A stretch of 64,000 bases of DNA from Protea cynaroides (GCA_028583415.1 CM053270.1:4118501-4182500), one strand, 5' to 3'. Shown: positions 12,424-24,299, counted from the first letter of the stretch. Numbers and translations: made by a program. Notes: generated by a model from the sequence alone, not told the origin.

Positions 12424-12425
<2 letters not shown>
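11213..12425. mobile_element. Pack-MULE (non-autonomous Mutator-like element) carrying IQM gene exons
   Basis: The ends are terminal inverted repeats of about 73 bp. The left one starts gggtaattgacacatacc and the right one, reverse complemented, starts gggtaattgacagatacc. Both continue through ttaataagttgct with around ten mismatches. Long inverted repeats of this kind are typical of Mutator-like elements. The TSD cannot be measured because both flanks are TA repeats, though nine bases of TA would fit. No transposase is present. The interior holds two exons and an intron of a host gene similar to the IQM family (separate entry), which makes this a gene-capturing element. It lies within the leader of the degraded copia element. 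Confidence 0.85.
11651..12092 (+). pseudogene. Captured IQM-like (IQ-motif calmodulin-binding) gene fragment, two exons
   Basis: Exon 1 is 11651-11834, preceded by an acceptor (catatcag) and followed by a donor (gtaggt). Exon 2 is 11978-12092, preceded by gatgaag and followed by gtatat. Joined, the frame reads through AALKLQRVYRSNRTRC, an IQ calmodulin-binding motif. It then gives VEELW-WQAIDFAHLNHSTIS, ETVASRWNRITLNASK and stops at the donor. The order IQ motif, EELWW, then ETxxSRW is characteristic of the plant IQM family as I know it. The 143-bp intron is retained, so capture was from DNA and not from mRNA. The rest of the gene is absent. Whether it is transcribed cannot be seen. Confidence 0.8.
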
Positions 12426-12460
<35 letters not shown>

Positions 12461-13178
12461 TCTGATGTTAAAACCTCACAGATCTGACGAGAAGCAACAC
12501 AGATTTGATGATAAAAGGCACAGATCTGAAGCTCAAGAACACAGATTTGAAGCTTCAAGAACTCAAAAAAAATTGTACAAAGACTGTCATAGAAGATGAA
12601 CGAAAAACCAAAACAAACTGACCGATGCAACTTATTGAAGAATATGAAGATGCAACTTATTGAAGAATATGAAGGCAGATGAACTATTGAAACTAGAGAA
12701 TCATTGTTATAGTTGGTTATTCAAGAAGCTAGAAGGAAGAGGGGAATTTGGGAAGAAAAGAGTTGCAGAACCTACTTCGAGGGTAGGGAACCTCTTTAGA
12801 AAAAATCGAGAAAGACTAAGAAGATTTCATTACTTTTCATGTGTTTCTATGCAACCATTGGTTCAATTTATACTACTTACATCTTAACCATATTCTCTTA
12901 CAACAGTTACAATTATATTATTTTCTTTCCTTAACTACCCATGTTATAACCTTGCTGGTCTACCCATATAGTCGGCTAACTTTGCCGAAACTCGATGAGA
13001 TGATTGGAACCTTCGAGACTCGTATTCAATTATATAAATAAAATATTACAGACAGAACTATTTATATGATCAGAACATTCAAGAAAATCAAGACTTTAAA
13101 TATTACAACCGTTTGATGTGTTACACGTGTTATACACGTGTCTAACGTGTTATACACGTGTCTATACTCTTAACAAAA
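12426..13178 (-). mobile_element. Probable copia 5' LTR and leader (minus), degraded
   Basis: This continues the copia leader after the Pack-MULE. The right part, read on the minus strand from about 13174, starts TGTTAAGAGTATAGACACG and carries repeated acacgtgtataacacg blocks and an AT-rich promoter-like stretch, as expected for a copia LTR. A 25-bp duplication (gatgcaacttattgaagaat, near 12629 and 12654) lies near the expected LTR end. No clear primer site was found. The boundaries are approximate. Confidence 0.5.
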
Positions 13179-14243
13179 ATGGAAATGAAAATGAAGTCTG
13201 CGAAATCAGCTCTCAGTAAGTTTCAATCCGCTCTGTATCTATTTCCTTTGGTTTTGATGCTTGAAGCTTGTTCTTGCTAACTCAAAGCTTCAGATTGCTT
13301 CTCTCGTCGATTGCATCTCAGTATCAACCAACAGGTATGACAAAAACTCCTGCATCTATCAGTATCAACCAAGAGGGTGATTAGGGTGAAGCTTCTAAGG
13401 GAAAATTTTCTAATTCTAATCTGTCCAAGGTATCTTCCATACTAGTTTCAATGGCATCTCTTCTAGTTTTTTCTCAAGATTTAAATACTTAGCATTTTCC
13501 AATTTTCCATGTTAATTCTTTAACTCAGAGACTCCATCAATGAACTTCCCCAGATTCTAATCTCATCCAATCAAACTACGCCCAGGAGGTGAAGGCCAGA
13601 TTCCACGGCTTCTCATGAGGGAGAAAAAATGGAGGGATTGTATAGAAGGTCCGGAGATGGTGTAGCCTTTGATCGTGGAGTTGAAGAGTAGGAGATAGCA
13701 GGCGGAGATCCGACGAAGTTGCTTTGCAGGCGGAGATCCGACCAAGTCGCTCTGATATGGAAAACTGAGATTTGATTTTGCGGACTTCATTTTCATTTCC
13801 ATATTCAAAAATGTCTTTTTCTTTTGATCAGCTGAAATGGGCTCCACATCTCATATCCTGAGACGGATCTCATCCAAACCGTTGGATTGAAGGTTGGACA
13901 AGTGTCGTGCATTTAACCTACTCATGCGAGTCTCATGTTGATACCTCAACGGGAGACTATTTGGACTTGAGAGGGTTGACGATTATTTGATAATCAAGTG
14001 GGACTAAATTCTTAACACTCGGTAAATGTGGTAGTAAATGTGGTAGTGAGAGAGAGAGAGAGAGAGATTTTTTGAGGGTAACTTGGATGAGGCAACCATT
14101 CATTAATCGAAACTAAATTTGGCCCAAGAGAAGGGCCAAGATCTGAACTACAAACTGCACTTCGATACATATCGAGGCAATGCCAACTAGGAAAAAGAAA
14201 ATCATTTATATTTTTCATGGTACATATCGCCGGCCCTCAAACT
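13179..14243. other. Intergenic region 3' of the polygalacturonase with an inverted duplicate
   Basis: I see no gene here. The segment aatggaaatgaaaatgaag with about 30 flanking bases at 13180-13222 is repeated in inverse orientation at 13760-13803. A 25-bp direct repeat, gcggagatccgac with flanks, occurs at about 13700 and 13730. A short (GA)n run lies at 14047-14067. The last 200 bases would be the 3' untranslated region of the polygalacturonase. Confidence 0.6.
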
Positions 14244-16447
14244 TTACAAACAGCTTGAAGGTTTTACGTCGCCGTAAGATGTTCCAGCAGCATTTGTACA
14301 AGATGAGACAGCCGGTTGATTCTGATAAGTAAGCTGAACATTTTCCAATCTGATATCACTGCATGGGTATTCCGAGCTGCAGTCGAACTTCACCGCAACC
14401 TCCGATGCTGAACTTCCATAGATATTACTATAGGTTACTCCATTGATTTTTACACCTGAAACCTGTTGAAAAATGAAACATCGATCGATAGATCGATCAC
14501 AAAATTTTCATAATTATAAGGATAAAGGATGGTGATTTTTTTAATTATTTAATTAATTCCCCTTATTAATAAGCTATCCAGGCCCAGTCTCAGGCCCCGT
14601 TTAGTATGTATGGGCTTATTTAGTGGGCCTGAAGAGAGAGATTGAATATTTCATGGAATAGTAGTACCTTTCCAGGGCAATCTGACTGGCTTGGGCAGTA
14701 ATTCTGATCAATGACGATAGGATTATAGGCATTCACCATAGTGGCGCCTTGGAAAAGGACTCCTCTGACGAAACCGTTACTTTGTCTTCCCCACGTTTTT
14801 ATTCTGAAACCGTTCTGAGTTCCAATGAAAGTAACGGTTTTAACTGTCACGTTCTGCACACCTTGTTCTTGACTATCCTTGCCTAGACTTCCAATGCTGT
14901 ACGTACATGTATATATATATATACATTAGTCTCTCATCTCACCCAGATTTAATTACTTAATTAATTAATTAATTATATCAATATCGTAAGTAAGTATCTA
15001 ACCTTATACCATGTCCGGGTCCACATATTATGTGTTCGAACCACAAGTTAGAGGCGCCTGGGCCAATAGAGATGCAATCATCACCGGTCTTGATGGTAGC
15101 TCTCCTGATGGTGACACCGGTAGATAACTGTACGTGAATACCATCTGTGTTGGGGCTGTTGCTGGCGGCCGCGATGCTCACCCCTCGCATGTTCACATTC
15201 TGGCAACCGTTGATGTAAATATGAAACAATTGGCTGTTTAACGACTTTAATCCGCTGATTACTATGTTTTCGGAATTCGAGAACCCTAGAGTCTGCGCAG
15301 CAAGCATCAAATGTACGTCAGTAGAGTAAACCGAAAACCAAATCAATCTGATTCCCGATTCGGCTTAGCTAGACCGGATCAAAATCCAACCAAACTCACA
15401 ACGGTAAAATAAAATAAAACCGAATTTTCCACCTGAATCCGAACTCAAGGATAGATTCCAATTTGGGTGTGGGATCTAGCAAAGGCAGAGCTAGTTGACT
15501 ATCTGGGAAAGTAGAAAAGGTTCAGTGATTCAGTACTGCATAGCATGGCATGAGAGTGGAGTGTGTTCCACTTCTTACTTCTTTCTAACTAACTAACTAT
15601 ATATATGTGTGTCAGAAGACTCGGAACCCACTGAGTTTTTTTCATTATTCTCATTAAACGTTAATAATAAAGAAAGAAAGCAGTCCTGGAATGGGGGGAT
15701 TCAAATCGTCTCATTCTTGTATTTCAGGGAGGAGGGACGACGATCCTAGTGGATGGTCATCACGTGGGAGTCGAATGAATCTGATCCTTTTGTTCGAGCC
15801 AACACTTTCTTGTCGGCTTGACTTGTTGACTCAAACGAAGAGGCCACATAGCGACCATCCACTGGGATCGTCGCCCCTCCTCCCGAATCTCAGGGAGGAG
15901 ACGATGTGGATCCCGGAATGGGGATAGCACACATGTACGGCCCAGTAACAGCTAATTAAGCTGTTGTTGGGCAGGGCAGTTGTGTAATTTAATATTATGG
16001 GAAACGTACCGAAGCACCGGTGGGGCAATTCTGGCCGGCGTTCTTGCAAGCCCAGAGAGAGGATCCTTGGCCATCAAGGGTTCCGCCGCTGATAGTAATG
16101 CCGATAACGGATTCGAACATGATCCATGTTCCACTGTTGCCGATCACATTGTAGTCCGATGGAGCGACGAGTGTGCCGTAGATTCGTATCATGATATGGT
16201 TGTTGTTGCACTTCCCGCTGAATTGGACGTTCCCGATCAAATACCTTCCCTGTGGGACGTAGATCACGGCCGGCTGGTCAGAACTGCAAGCGTTGGCCCA
16301 GGCGGTCAGGAACGCTTTCGTTGAGTCGGTTCGACCATCGGTTTTGGCACCTAACTGAACTACATTGTAGGTTGGAATCGCCTTTACACAACTGAAGGAG
16401 ATCATGAATAAGACAAGTAAGACTAGAAAATTCATCGGCATCACCAT
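14244..16447 (-). CDS. Polygalacturonase (pectinase, glycoside hydrolase family 28)
   Basis: Four exons on the minus strand, 16447-16010, 15292-15003, 14896-14668 and 14462-14244, join into a 391-residue frame with GT-AG introns. Residues 1-22 are a secretion signal (MNFLVLLVLFMISFSC core). All four GH28 catalytic blocks are present: SPNTDGIH, TGDDCISIG, GPGHGI-SIGSLG and GFRIKTWGR. Near the C-terminus come a TYSNIYG segment and a set of cysteines. The length is normal for plant polygalacturonases, and exon phases (0, 2, 0) keep the frame. The enzyme hydrolyses alpha-1,4-galacturonan in pectin of the cell wall and acts outside the cell. Which subclass (fruit, pollen or abscission type) it belongs to cannot be fixed by eye. 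Intron 1 (717 bp) hosts a MITE. I chose the first ATG; an inner ATG four codons on is nearly equivalent. Confidence 0.93.
15697..15914. mobile_element. MITE inside polygalacturonase intron 1
   Basis: This 218-bp fold-back element has inverted arms of about 75 bp. The left arm starts ggattcaaatcgtctc and holds agggacgacgatcctagtgg; the right arm mirrors it. It is flanked by ggaatgggg on both sides (15688-15696 and 15915-15923). The run of G makes the duplication readable as 8 or 9 bp, so a hAT or a Mutator origin is possible. It has no coding capacity. It lies well inside the intron and away from splice sites. Confidence 0.85.
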
Positions 16448-16482
16448 TTTCAGAGAGAGAGAGAGATGAGAAGTTGAAGAGC

Positions 16483-16551
16483 TGAAGAAGAAGAAGAAGA
16501 AGAAGAAGAAGAAGAAGAAGAAGAAGAAGAAGAAGAAGAAGAAGAAGAAGG
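16483..16551. repeat. (GAA)n trinucleotide microsatellite in the polygalacturonase 5' leader
   Basis: About twenty copies of gaa (ttc on the gene strand) lie 35-105 bp upstream of the start codon, between TATA box and ATG. They are therefore probably in the transcript. Pyrimidine-rich leaders are common in plants. Confidence 0.9.
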
Positions 16552-16631
16552 AGGGTTTTGGATTGTTTTTTCACAAGGTAAGATGAAGAGTTGGGAGATA
16601 AGTTGATGCAAAAAGATAGAGAGGTTAGGGG

Positions 16632-16639
16632 TATTTATA
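16632..16639 (-). promoter_or_regulatory. TATA box of the polygalacturonase gene
   Basis: TATAAATA on the minus strand, in the context cctataaatacccc, lies about 185 bp upstream of the ATG. No other TATA-like site of this quality is seen closer, so transcription probably starts near 16600. Confidence 0.7.
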
Positions 16640-18001
16640 GGGTTAAAATGTTAAATTATTGAATTCCAAAGCAAAGTCCGGCCGAAATGTGAAGGGCAGT
16701 AGAGTTTTATTTTATTGAATGCCATATATGTCACACACACTCGAAGGATAAAAACTTGGGAATTCATAAACATATTACCCCATCTTATTAATTATAACCC
16801 CTTATAATTTTTTTTATTTTTTTTCCCTTTTTTTCTCCCATAAAAATTAATGTTATCTTTGTCTTTGGAACAAAACAAAGTTGTCCGGTTGCGTGGAACC
16901 TATGTTGACACAGAAAGGATGACAGTGTAAAAGAAAAGCAAGTCAAGAATAAAACACCAATTTCTCTCCACCCACAATGAAGAGTGTATCTCTACACCCA
17001 TCATTTTTTGTGCTTAAACTTAATTTTTGGAACGGAACAATAGAGAGGGTACGTAGTTTAGACATTTGTCTAATATGAAAAATAAAAATGAGATCTTAAT
17101 AGTGGGTGATCATTTGATGTTGGTACGAAAACACTTTTTGCTCCTGGATAAATGTTCGAATTTTTTTCCTCTATCTGTTGGAAGAATTTCTATTAAGAAA
17201 GATAAAAGGATAATGGGCAAGAGCCCAAAGAAAATACTATACATATGACTACAATTATAGACTTGAAAGCATAACTAAAGAACAACCGCTTTTTATTACC
17301 ACAAAAAAAAAAAAAAAAAAAAAAACCTCTTTTTACCTTTAATCAAATAAAGTAAAGATCTACTTGAGAAATTAACCAATCTTAATTTGTATTATCCAGC
17401 TACATAAACCCATTGTCTCTTTGTTTATTGAAATAACTTAAAATTTTCAAAAAGAAAAAAAAAAAAATTCAACGCACATATTTTGAGTGAATATGTGAAA
17501 TGATAAGAATTATCTTCATTAAAAAACATAAATATATTGTATTAAGAGGGTAAAAAAAAATGTAAAACTCCAAAATTATTTGACTAGAAAATTTTACAAA
17601 AAAATATAAAATAAAATAAAATAAATGAAAATTTATAATATTTCTCCTCTCATTGACTTGTGCGCATGAAGTAAGAAGTGACACTTTATTTATAATTTAT
17701 AAGTACGGAGTACCAGTTTTGTGTGCATGAAAAATCATGCACCTAATGATTGCTTGGGAAGAGCGAAGGTTAAAGACTTAAAGCGCAGGAGCCAACCGTC
17801 TTCCCATGATAATAATAGACGGAGTAAAAAAAAAAAAAAAAAAAAACTTGAAACGCAAGGGCAGCGCAGCGCCGCGCCTCCGGGCTCCACTCGGACCACT
17901 CCTCACGCTTCTCCCCCTCAAGCTAGACGAGACATGTGCAGGAGAATGCGGAGAAGAAACCGCTGCCATGCTCTGCCCTGCCATGCCGTGTACTCTTCTT
18001 C

Positions 18002-18052
<51 letters not shown>

Positions 18053-18096
18053 TTCTCATTATGATTAATTTATAACTGGTTGATTTCATGGCTCTA

Positions 18097-18133
<37 letters not shown>

Positions 18134-18740
18134 CTAAAATTTAAATATAGAAAGATTATCTTTGTTTACTTGCTAGGCTTAATTTGATGGTTGCTTGATT
18201 TTCACATTAGGACATGATTTTATGAGCTTTTTTTATTAGTTAGGCTTACAATTATAGCTAGGCATATATATATTCATTTGTTGGTTTTTATACGTAGAAA
18301 ACTTAACTAATCAAAAGTAAACCATGTGAATCAGATTCAAAACTTTAACCAACATTTTCTTACTCTCACCACCATTAATTTTCGGCATTTCATTGGACCG
18401 TATGTACAGGTTCTATAACTACTTATCTCCTTCAGAATCTTATGCATATGTAAGCCACTTCATGGATCTATTGCTTTTTTTGTTATTATTTAATTTATTA
18501 GATTAACTTGTTATAATTAATGTTGAAATCCGATTTAGATTGTATGCTGATCAGTTCAGCTCCCACCCAATCATTGATATGATCTTATAACTATTGAAGA
18601 AGAAGACTCGCTTTTAGAGGGAAACAAAAATAATAAGTAGATCTGAATGTACCATCTTTTTTTCTTATCTTTTTTTTTTTTTTTTAAAGCCTAGATTTAG
18701 ATCCCATGTGCTTTAGCATCGATAATGGTTGTCAGAGATT
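16640..18740. other. AT-rich intergenic region
   Basis: No gene is recognised. The region holds poly(A) runs (about 17304-17326 and 17827-17846), (GA)n tracts (18007-18050 and 18100-18131) and one GC-rich patch (17850-17990) with no recognisable protein. The upstream promoter region of the polygalacturonase is within its first part. Confidence 0.7.
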
Positions 18741-20648
18741 GGGGTTCTGATGAACTTGATATGACACTGAGAGGGGGGGATTAATCAATGTCTGAAAATT
18801 TTCCCTGATAATTTCACTGTTATCCAGAGCTGATGGAGACCTAATTTTTCACACACACACACAAACGCATACAAATCTACTTCGCTACCACTCAGTGGTC
18901 AGGTCTACCAGATTTGCACACCCACCCTGCAAGTCATTCTACACACTCCAAAATATATCAGAAAGAAAAACAATCAACACAAGGATATTACGTGGTTCAC
19001 CACCACAGTGTGTGATGGCTAGCGTCCACGGAGCAATGCCCAACGGGCTCTGTATTTACTCAATACTCAGCTTTTAATCTCTAACAAGACAATGATACTA
19101 ATCGTAGGTTTTCCCAGCATAAAACTGAGAGGGCGTAATAACGCCAAGATTCAGGCTATAACAGTCAGTGTTCAATACAAACTACACACACCACGCTTAT
19201 GCCGCACCCACGGGAAGCAAATAATAAATTTTTAAGCTTATAACAACGCCTTACAATTTTTCCCCACTAGCTAGGCATTTAACAACTTTCACCTACGCTA
19301 GCATACAATATATTGAAAGCAATAAATAGATAGGGAATTGAAAAATCTCACAAACAATGCTTTTGAATGATAGACAATATCTCTGAAACTTCACACTGCT
19401 CTCAGAAACTCTTTAACAGCCTTTAATGATGATAAAGATTGATTCACAGAGCACACCTTGCTCACAGGCTTCCAATCTCTTTCACACAACCCATAATCAC
19501 CATGAATGTAAAAATAAAAGCTCTACTGACCTCTCACAGGGATTTAACACTCAATTGATGAGCAGAGAAGATGTAGTTGGTGATATATCACTCCCACAGG
19601 GTACAAAACCCTATAAAACCTTCTGTTTCTCTTCAAAACCTTCTTTTCGATTTTTCTTAGTGTTTTTACAACTCCTAACACCACCCAACGAATAGAGGAG
19701 CAAAAATATGAAAACTGCAAGTTGAAAATTAGGAGCTCGGATGACAAAGTTATGGCGATTTTAAGTTTGACCAATAGAATTAAGAGAAATAGAATCTTTC
19801 GGAGCAATTTCGTGAGCCCGCGCAACACCGAATCACTGCCCCGCTGACGTGTTGTCGAGTTCTGATTGGCGGAGATGGAATCTAAGCTTTCAATCCTCGG
19901 ATAACCTTAAAAAGGCAGGATTTGACCAAATCCGTCAGATCGACCAAATCGCGTCAAATGCTATCGGCATCAATTGTGGCCACAAGATCTGGATCTTTGC
20001 CACCGTAGTACCGTGTGTGAGCCACACAGAATCAAGAACAGTTCTTCATGCAACATGACGCACCCCTTTAAGTTGTGCACGACCAACCAGAAGGCCCGTG
20101 ATGGAATCTAACCGGAACCAGTGAGATACACATGAGCTCGTGCTTTTCAGATCCATCTGATCTAGATCTTGATGACGTGGCTCATTTTGAGCCGTCCGAA
20201 TAGAATCTTAGCCATTTATGATAATTGCTACCATTAACGTATGATAATTGCAAAGAGGCCCCTCCACTTTTAGATAATGCTACTGTTTTCCCTGTATCAC
20301 ATATGGTCACCCTGTATCACCTATGGTCACCGAGAAGCTTGATTTTGTGGCCATTTTCGATTGTTCTGATGGAAACTGTGATATCTCCCTCATTCGAAGT
20401 CAGCATTAAGCGATTCAAGTTGTGTTGGAAGCTAACTCAATGCTCTATGTCTTTCCAATTTTGGATCTCCATGAACCTATTGCGGGACCCACCAATTAGA
20501 GTCTCAAAATCAAAACTCTATGAAACCTTGGAATTCGGATTCGAAACTTTGCATGCATGCCCACAAGCACTCTCGCACACAATCTACCACCTTGGATCTT
20601 CTTAGAACATCACTGAACACATGTACCACGCTATTGACTGTCAAAACT
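18741..20648 (+). mobile_element. Probable degraded copia-type LTR region (unit split by the nested stack)
   Basis: A purine run, gagaggggggatt, at about 18768 follows actgatatga-like text, as at the 3' end of many plant copia elements. Downstream the sequence is non-coding and includes ttacgtggttcacc and gcgtccacggagcaat, phrases I associate with copia LTRs. The same unit seems to resume at 57513 after the nested insertion and may end near 57770 (aaagtccaaca). I cannot show paired LTR ends, so this is tentative. Confidence 0.35.
20644..20648. repeat. Target-site duplication AAACT, left copy of solo LTR D
   Basis: AAACT immediately precedes the TG of LTR D. The same five bases follow its terminal CA at 57508-57512. 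This shows that D is a complete insertion reduced to one LTR. Confidence 0.9.
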
Positions 20649-21469
20649 TGTAAGATCCATACTCCACTAACTCGGTTTAACCGTGTCGTGCTAGGTCTTC
20701 CCATCATTGCTGGACTAAGTGGACCGACCGTGTGAAGTAGGATCACAAACCAGGTATGAGAATTGAGTTAAAAACATTAAAAGTATACGTAGGGTCTTAT
20801 ACCTGGGTAGGTACGGTCGACCATATGGTAAAAAACAAAGGTCACTAATTAATGACCTTACGGTCGATGTTTTCGACCCTATAATCGATGGGTTCTGCGA
20901 CCGTAAGCCATCAACTGTAAGACCTTAGATTGGACTCCGAGTTTGGAAACTTTCTTAATTTGAGGAGGATTTCTTTCCTATTATTAGAGAACTCTATATG
21001 GAGAGTTTTTCTCTATATAAATGACGTCCCTCAACCCTTTTTCACTCTTTTAAAACATTAGTAAACCCTAGAGAAAGAGAAGGAAAGAGAAGGAAGAGAA
21101 GTAGAAGAAGAGAAGACTAAGAAGGAGACTGAGAGAAGAGTTCTACAGACTCTCTGCAATAAGTAAGGTATGAACCTTGTCTCTGTAGCCTTAGAACACT
21201 AAGAGTAAGAGTTTCTAATGTAAATTGAGATACCAAAACCAACGTAAGGATTCAACCATGTGATTTGCTAAGCAAGTCTCAAAGGAGAATCATGGAAAAT
21301 GGGTTAGAGTGATTAATTGGTAAAACTAGAAATCTAGTCTTAGAATGATCATTAGGGAACCCTATTGAAGAGCCAAGAGGAAGTATTCAGATTGAATGTA
21401 GTCTGTGATCATAAATCTTAATGTCGCAGCTACGGTCGACCATAGCATGACAAGAGGATCGACCATAGG
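20649..21469 (+). mobile_element. Solo LTR D, left part
   Basis: It starts TGTAAGATCCATACTCC and carries the superfamily landmarks: gtcttcccatcattgctgg, a tatataaat TATA box near 21014, and acgtccctcaaccctttttc. A leader with tagagaaagagaagg follows. It is cut at 21469 by element A and resumes at 56066. Left and right parts add to about 2.26 kb, matching the LTR length of A and C. No internal region belongs to it, so the internal part and second LTR were lost by LTR-LTR recombination. Confidence 0.9.
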
Positions 21470-23476
21470 TGTCACACCCCAATTCCGGCTGAACCAGAAG
21501 TGTGAGTGAACCGTCACTGAACCAACGGTTCACACCAGGATCTCAATAAAACTGTGTCCACTCATACAAACCAATGCACATAACCATAATCAGAATATAA
21601 TAAAATACAACGAAAGTCATTAAATAAAATGAACTGAGTAATCTATTGATAAATTTAAATAAATATCCAATTATTCAAATACCAAAACTTAATTAAATAT
21701 CTTTACATCAATTGTATCTTCAACCAAAAATAATTAAAATAAATTAAATCAACTCTTAGAGGTACACGCAGAAAGGGCACTCGCATGAAGCGTCATGCTC
21801 GTCCTCTCCTGCTTGCACTTCCAAAGCAGCAACACCTCTATACGTCGGAGCATCCATATAGTCCTCCACAGTATAACCTACATCAACATCTAAAAATAAT
21901 GTGTACACAAGGGTGAGCTCACAACATAGCTCAGTAAGACAATCAGACAATGCAACAAACATATGCATGAGTAACATTCACATCATGGTCTGGTTTTAAG
22001 TTTGCAATGTGCTATAGAAAGGATTGGCGGCCACCGCACCTCTATACACGAGTGTGTGAAGCCGCCCAATGGATCAAACACCACTGTCGTCCCACATGAA
22101 CCATATCATGGAATAGAGATAGAGCTAAGGCGTCCAGATCAAACACCGCCAACACCTCCCCTGATACTCTATCCATACCAACACGTAAGCCCCTATTGGC
22201 GAGGGCTTGCAAACTGGGCTCGTAACTAACCAATCCTATATGTCATCACAGTAGACCCTATCCCAGCGCAGCTCCCTACGGCATAAAGATAGAGCTAGAG
22301 TCTAGTGGCCAGACTGGAGACCACAGTGCCACTTCCTCCCCCTAATACCCTACTAGCACCAAGCATGCTAAAACAGAACGATACGAAAGGTGCTAGTGTG
22401 AGGAATGATCCCAGACCTTTAGTCTTTCCCATTCTACACACCAACGAAAACAATCACATACCTAACAGTCACATCCTAGCATAGCAAGTATCCATGAACA
22501 ATAATAATAACTAAAAGTAAAGGATGACATGCGAGTATGCACAAACATCAATCCACAGAACCATAATTATTAACAACGGTTTACTGTTATTAAATTATTA
22601 GGGTTTAGATCCGATTCCCTTACCTAACGCTTGTTTGATAGCTTGCTCTACGTCACAGTATCCAAACGTGCTATCACAAGGTCCTACACAATGTTAGGGT
22701 TGTATTAGAATAGTTTTCTTAGGGTTTACGTTGGTCGGAAAACCAACTGAGTCAAAAATACTCTTCATAGAGTAGACCGGTCACAGGTACCGGTCGCAGC
22801 ACTGTTGGGAAAACTTGTGACCGGTATGGTCGACCAGTCCCCACAGACCAGTCCCCGAGAGGTACCGGTCGCAGTACCGATCGCATAGGGTGTGACCGGA
22901 ATGGTCGACCGGTATGTCTCCGGGAGACCATACATCTGGTTTTCGCCTTCCGTCGGTCACCCCTTATTGATTCTAAGGTTTCTCCTATTCATTCTAGGTC
23001 AGAACAATGAGTTAAATTGTTTTCAACTCCATTCAAGTCCTAGTTTCGATGATCTTCAACCTAGAACTTGAATCTAGAGTCTACCACTAATTTAGGGTTT
23101 GTCGACAAATACAGGGTTTAGATCAATACCTACTTTGCATGGTATTGATCCAATTATAACTAACCATCCTAAAATACTTAATGTAGAGGAAGGTTTAAGT
23201 ACTTACCGTCGACTCGCTGTAATGTTATCTTCGTCGAATGGTAATGGAGGCTCTTCCCTCTCCTTCCTAGCTTCTTCTCCTTCTTCAACCTCTTTCTCCT
23301 TACTAGGGTTTGTGAGGATCAATGGAAGAGGTTTTAGGAGGTTTAAGGGTCCTTATATAGACTAGGGTTAGGTTTAGGAAGCCTCCTAACATTAGGAAAG
23401 TCCTTCGGTTTGAAATTTAGAAAGTGGGACCCACAGAGATCCTTTTCTGGATCCATGCTGCGTAGGCTATACCAGT
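21470..23476 (-). mobile_element. 3' LTR of element A (truncated by B1)
   Basis: It is collinear with the 5' LTR at 53865-56060, with many small differences. It breaks off at 23476, where B1 starts, inside U3 (text gctatacc). About 190 bp of U3 are missing. A TATA box on the minus strand lies at about 23353-23359. The conserved short LTR frame is at 21756-21977. Confidence 0.9.
21756..21977 (-). CDS. Conserved short LTR frame (CxCxxC-ending), copy in A 3' LTR
   Basis: A 73-codon frame ends ...EHDASCECPFCVYL. It lies in the downstream part of the LTR and matches frames at the same place in four other LTRs of this window. A splice-acceptor-like TTTTTAG precedes codon 31 (DVD-G), so the conserved part may be an exon of about 43 codons. 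No function is known to me, and whether it is translated is open. Confidence 0.35.
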   Translation of the reverse strand: MLLMHMFVALSDCLTELCCELTLVYTLFLDVDVGYTVEDYMDAPTYRGVAALEVQAGEDEHDASCECPFCVYL

Positions 23477-24230
23477 TGTTATGTGGGAAAAATCCCATCC
23501 ATTCAAAATCTTACATGTGTCAAGCTTCACCTTCGGAGTCGACCGCTCGGAGTGTCTTATGCTCGGCTTATGAGGCGTTCGGTACCTTGCCCTCGGCCTC
23601 TCATGTGCCCGGCATGCCGCATTCGCCCTATGCCGTCTGGTTACCATTATCTATGGTAACGCTCGGAGTCGTAGTCCTATCCGGCTACGTTTCCCTATCG
23701 GTGATCAGAGTCCTAATGTGATTATGCTACCTCCGAGGAGTCCTTCTCCCAGTCTGATATGACGTCGACTATCACGGTCCGTGATTACTCACACAATGAC
23801 ATGTGTCAGTCCCAGAGCTGACCGACCTAGCTTCCTTGGCTAAGGACTCCTACTCCTACTCGGAGTCTACCACCCAAGTGTCTCTCAGAGCGACACGTGG
23901 CAATCCTATTGACGATCTACTTCCCTAAGTCCTGGTACCTCCATGCTTCTTCCCAATCTATAAGTAGAGGGCAACCCCTCAAGGTAATCTCTTACGCACA
24001 AATTGCTAGTTTACAATATCTCTCTCTCATTCTCGCACGCTCAAACTCTTTCATCATCCCACATTCTTTAAACTGGAGATAGCTTTCTGCTATCTCTTGA
24101 CTGCTTACATTGGGAATCAAACTTAGGCATCGGAGTGTACCCGAGGCTTAGGCGCCCCACTCCTTTGTCTCATCTCTGTGGTTGCAGGTAACTCAGAGCG
24201 CGAATTGGCGGGCGATTTCCAACTGTAACA
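23477..24230 (+). mobile_element. 5' LTR of non-autonomous element B1
   Basis: The 754-bp LTR starts TGTTATGTGGG and ends CTGTAACA. It has the same length as the 5' LTR of B2 (49277-50030). It sits inside the 3' LTR of A, with ccagt as left flank. The matching flank on the other side of B1 was lost. Confidence 0.9.
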
Positions 24231-24249
24231 GTTTGGCGCCCACCGTGGG
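24231..24249 (+). promoter_or_regulatory. Primer-binding site of B1
   Basis: The sequence gtttggcgcccaccgtggg follows the LTR end directly. This form is common after the 5' LTR of Tat-lineage plant elements. B2 has the same site with a few changes (gtttggcgcccaccgttgc). I could not assign the tRNA with certainty. Confidence 0.7.
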
Positions 24250-24299
24250 GCCTCTTTTGACTGAATTTGAAGAATTAGCGCACGAGCACTCTGATTTTA

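Noticed and set aside
14012..14218. 68-codon minus-strand frame downstream of the polygalacturonase stop
   Set aside because: It starts beyond the stop codon in the likely 3' untranslated region and ends in a (GA)n run; no family resemblance.
20225..20746. Open frames of 70-126 codons
   Set aside because: No recognisable motif and no splice context; the region behaves like the neighbouring non-coding repeat.
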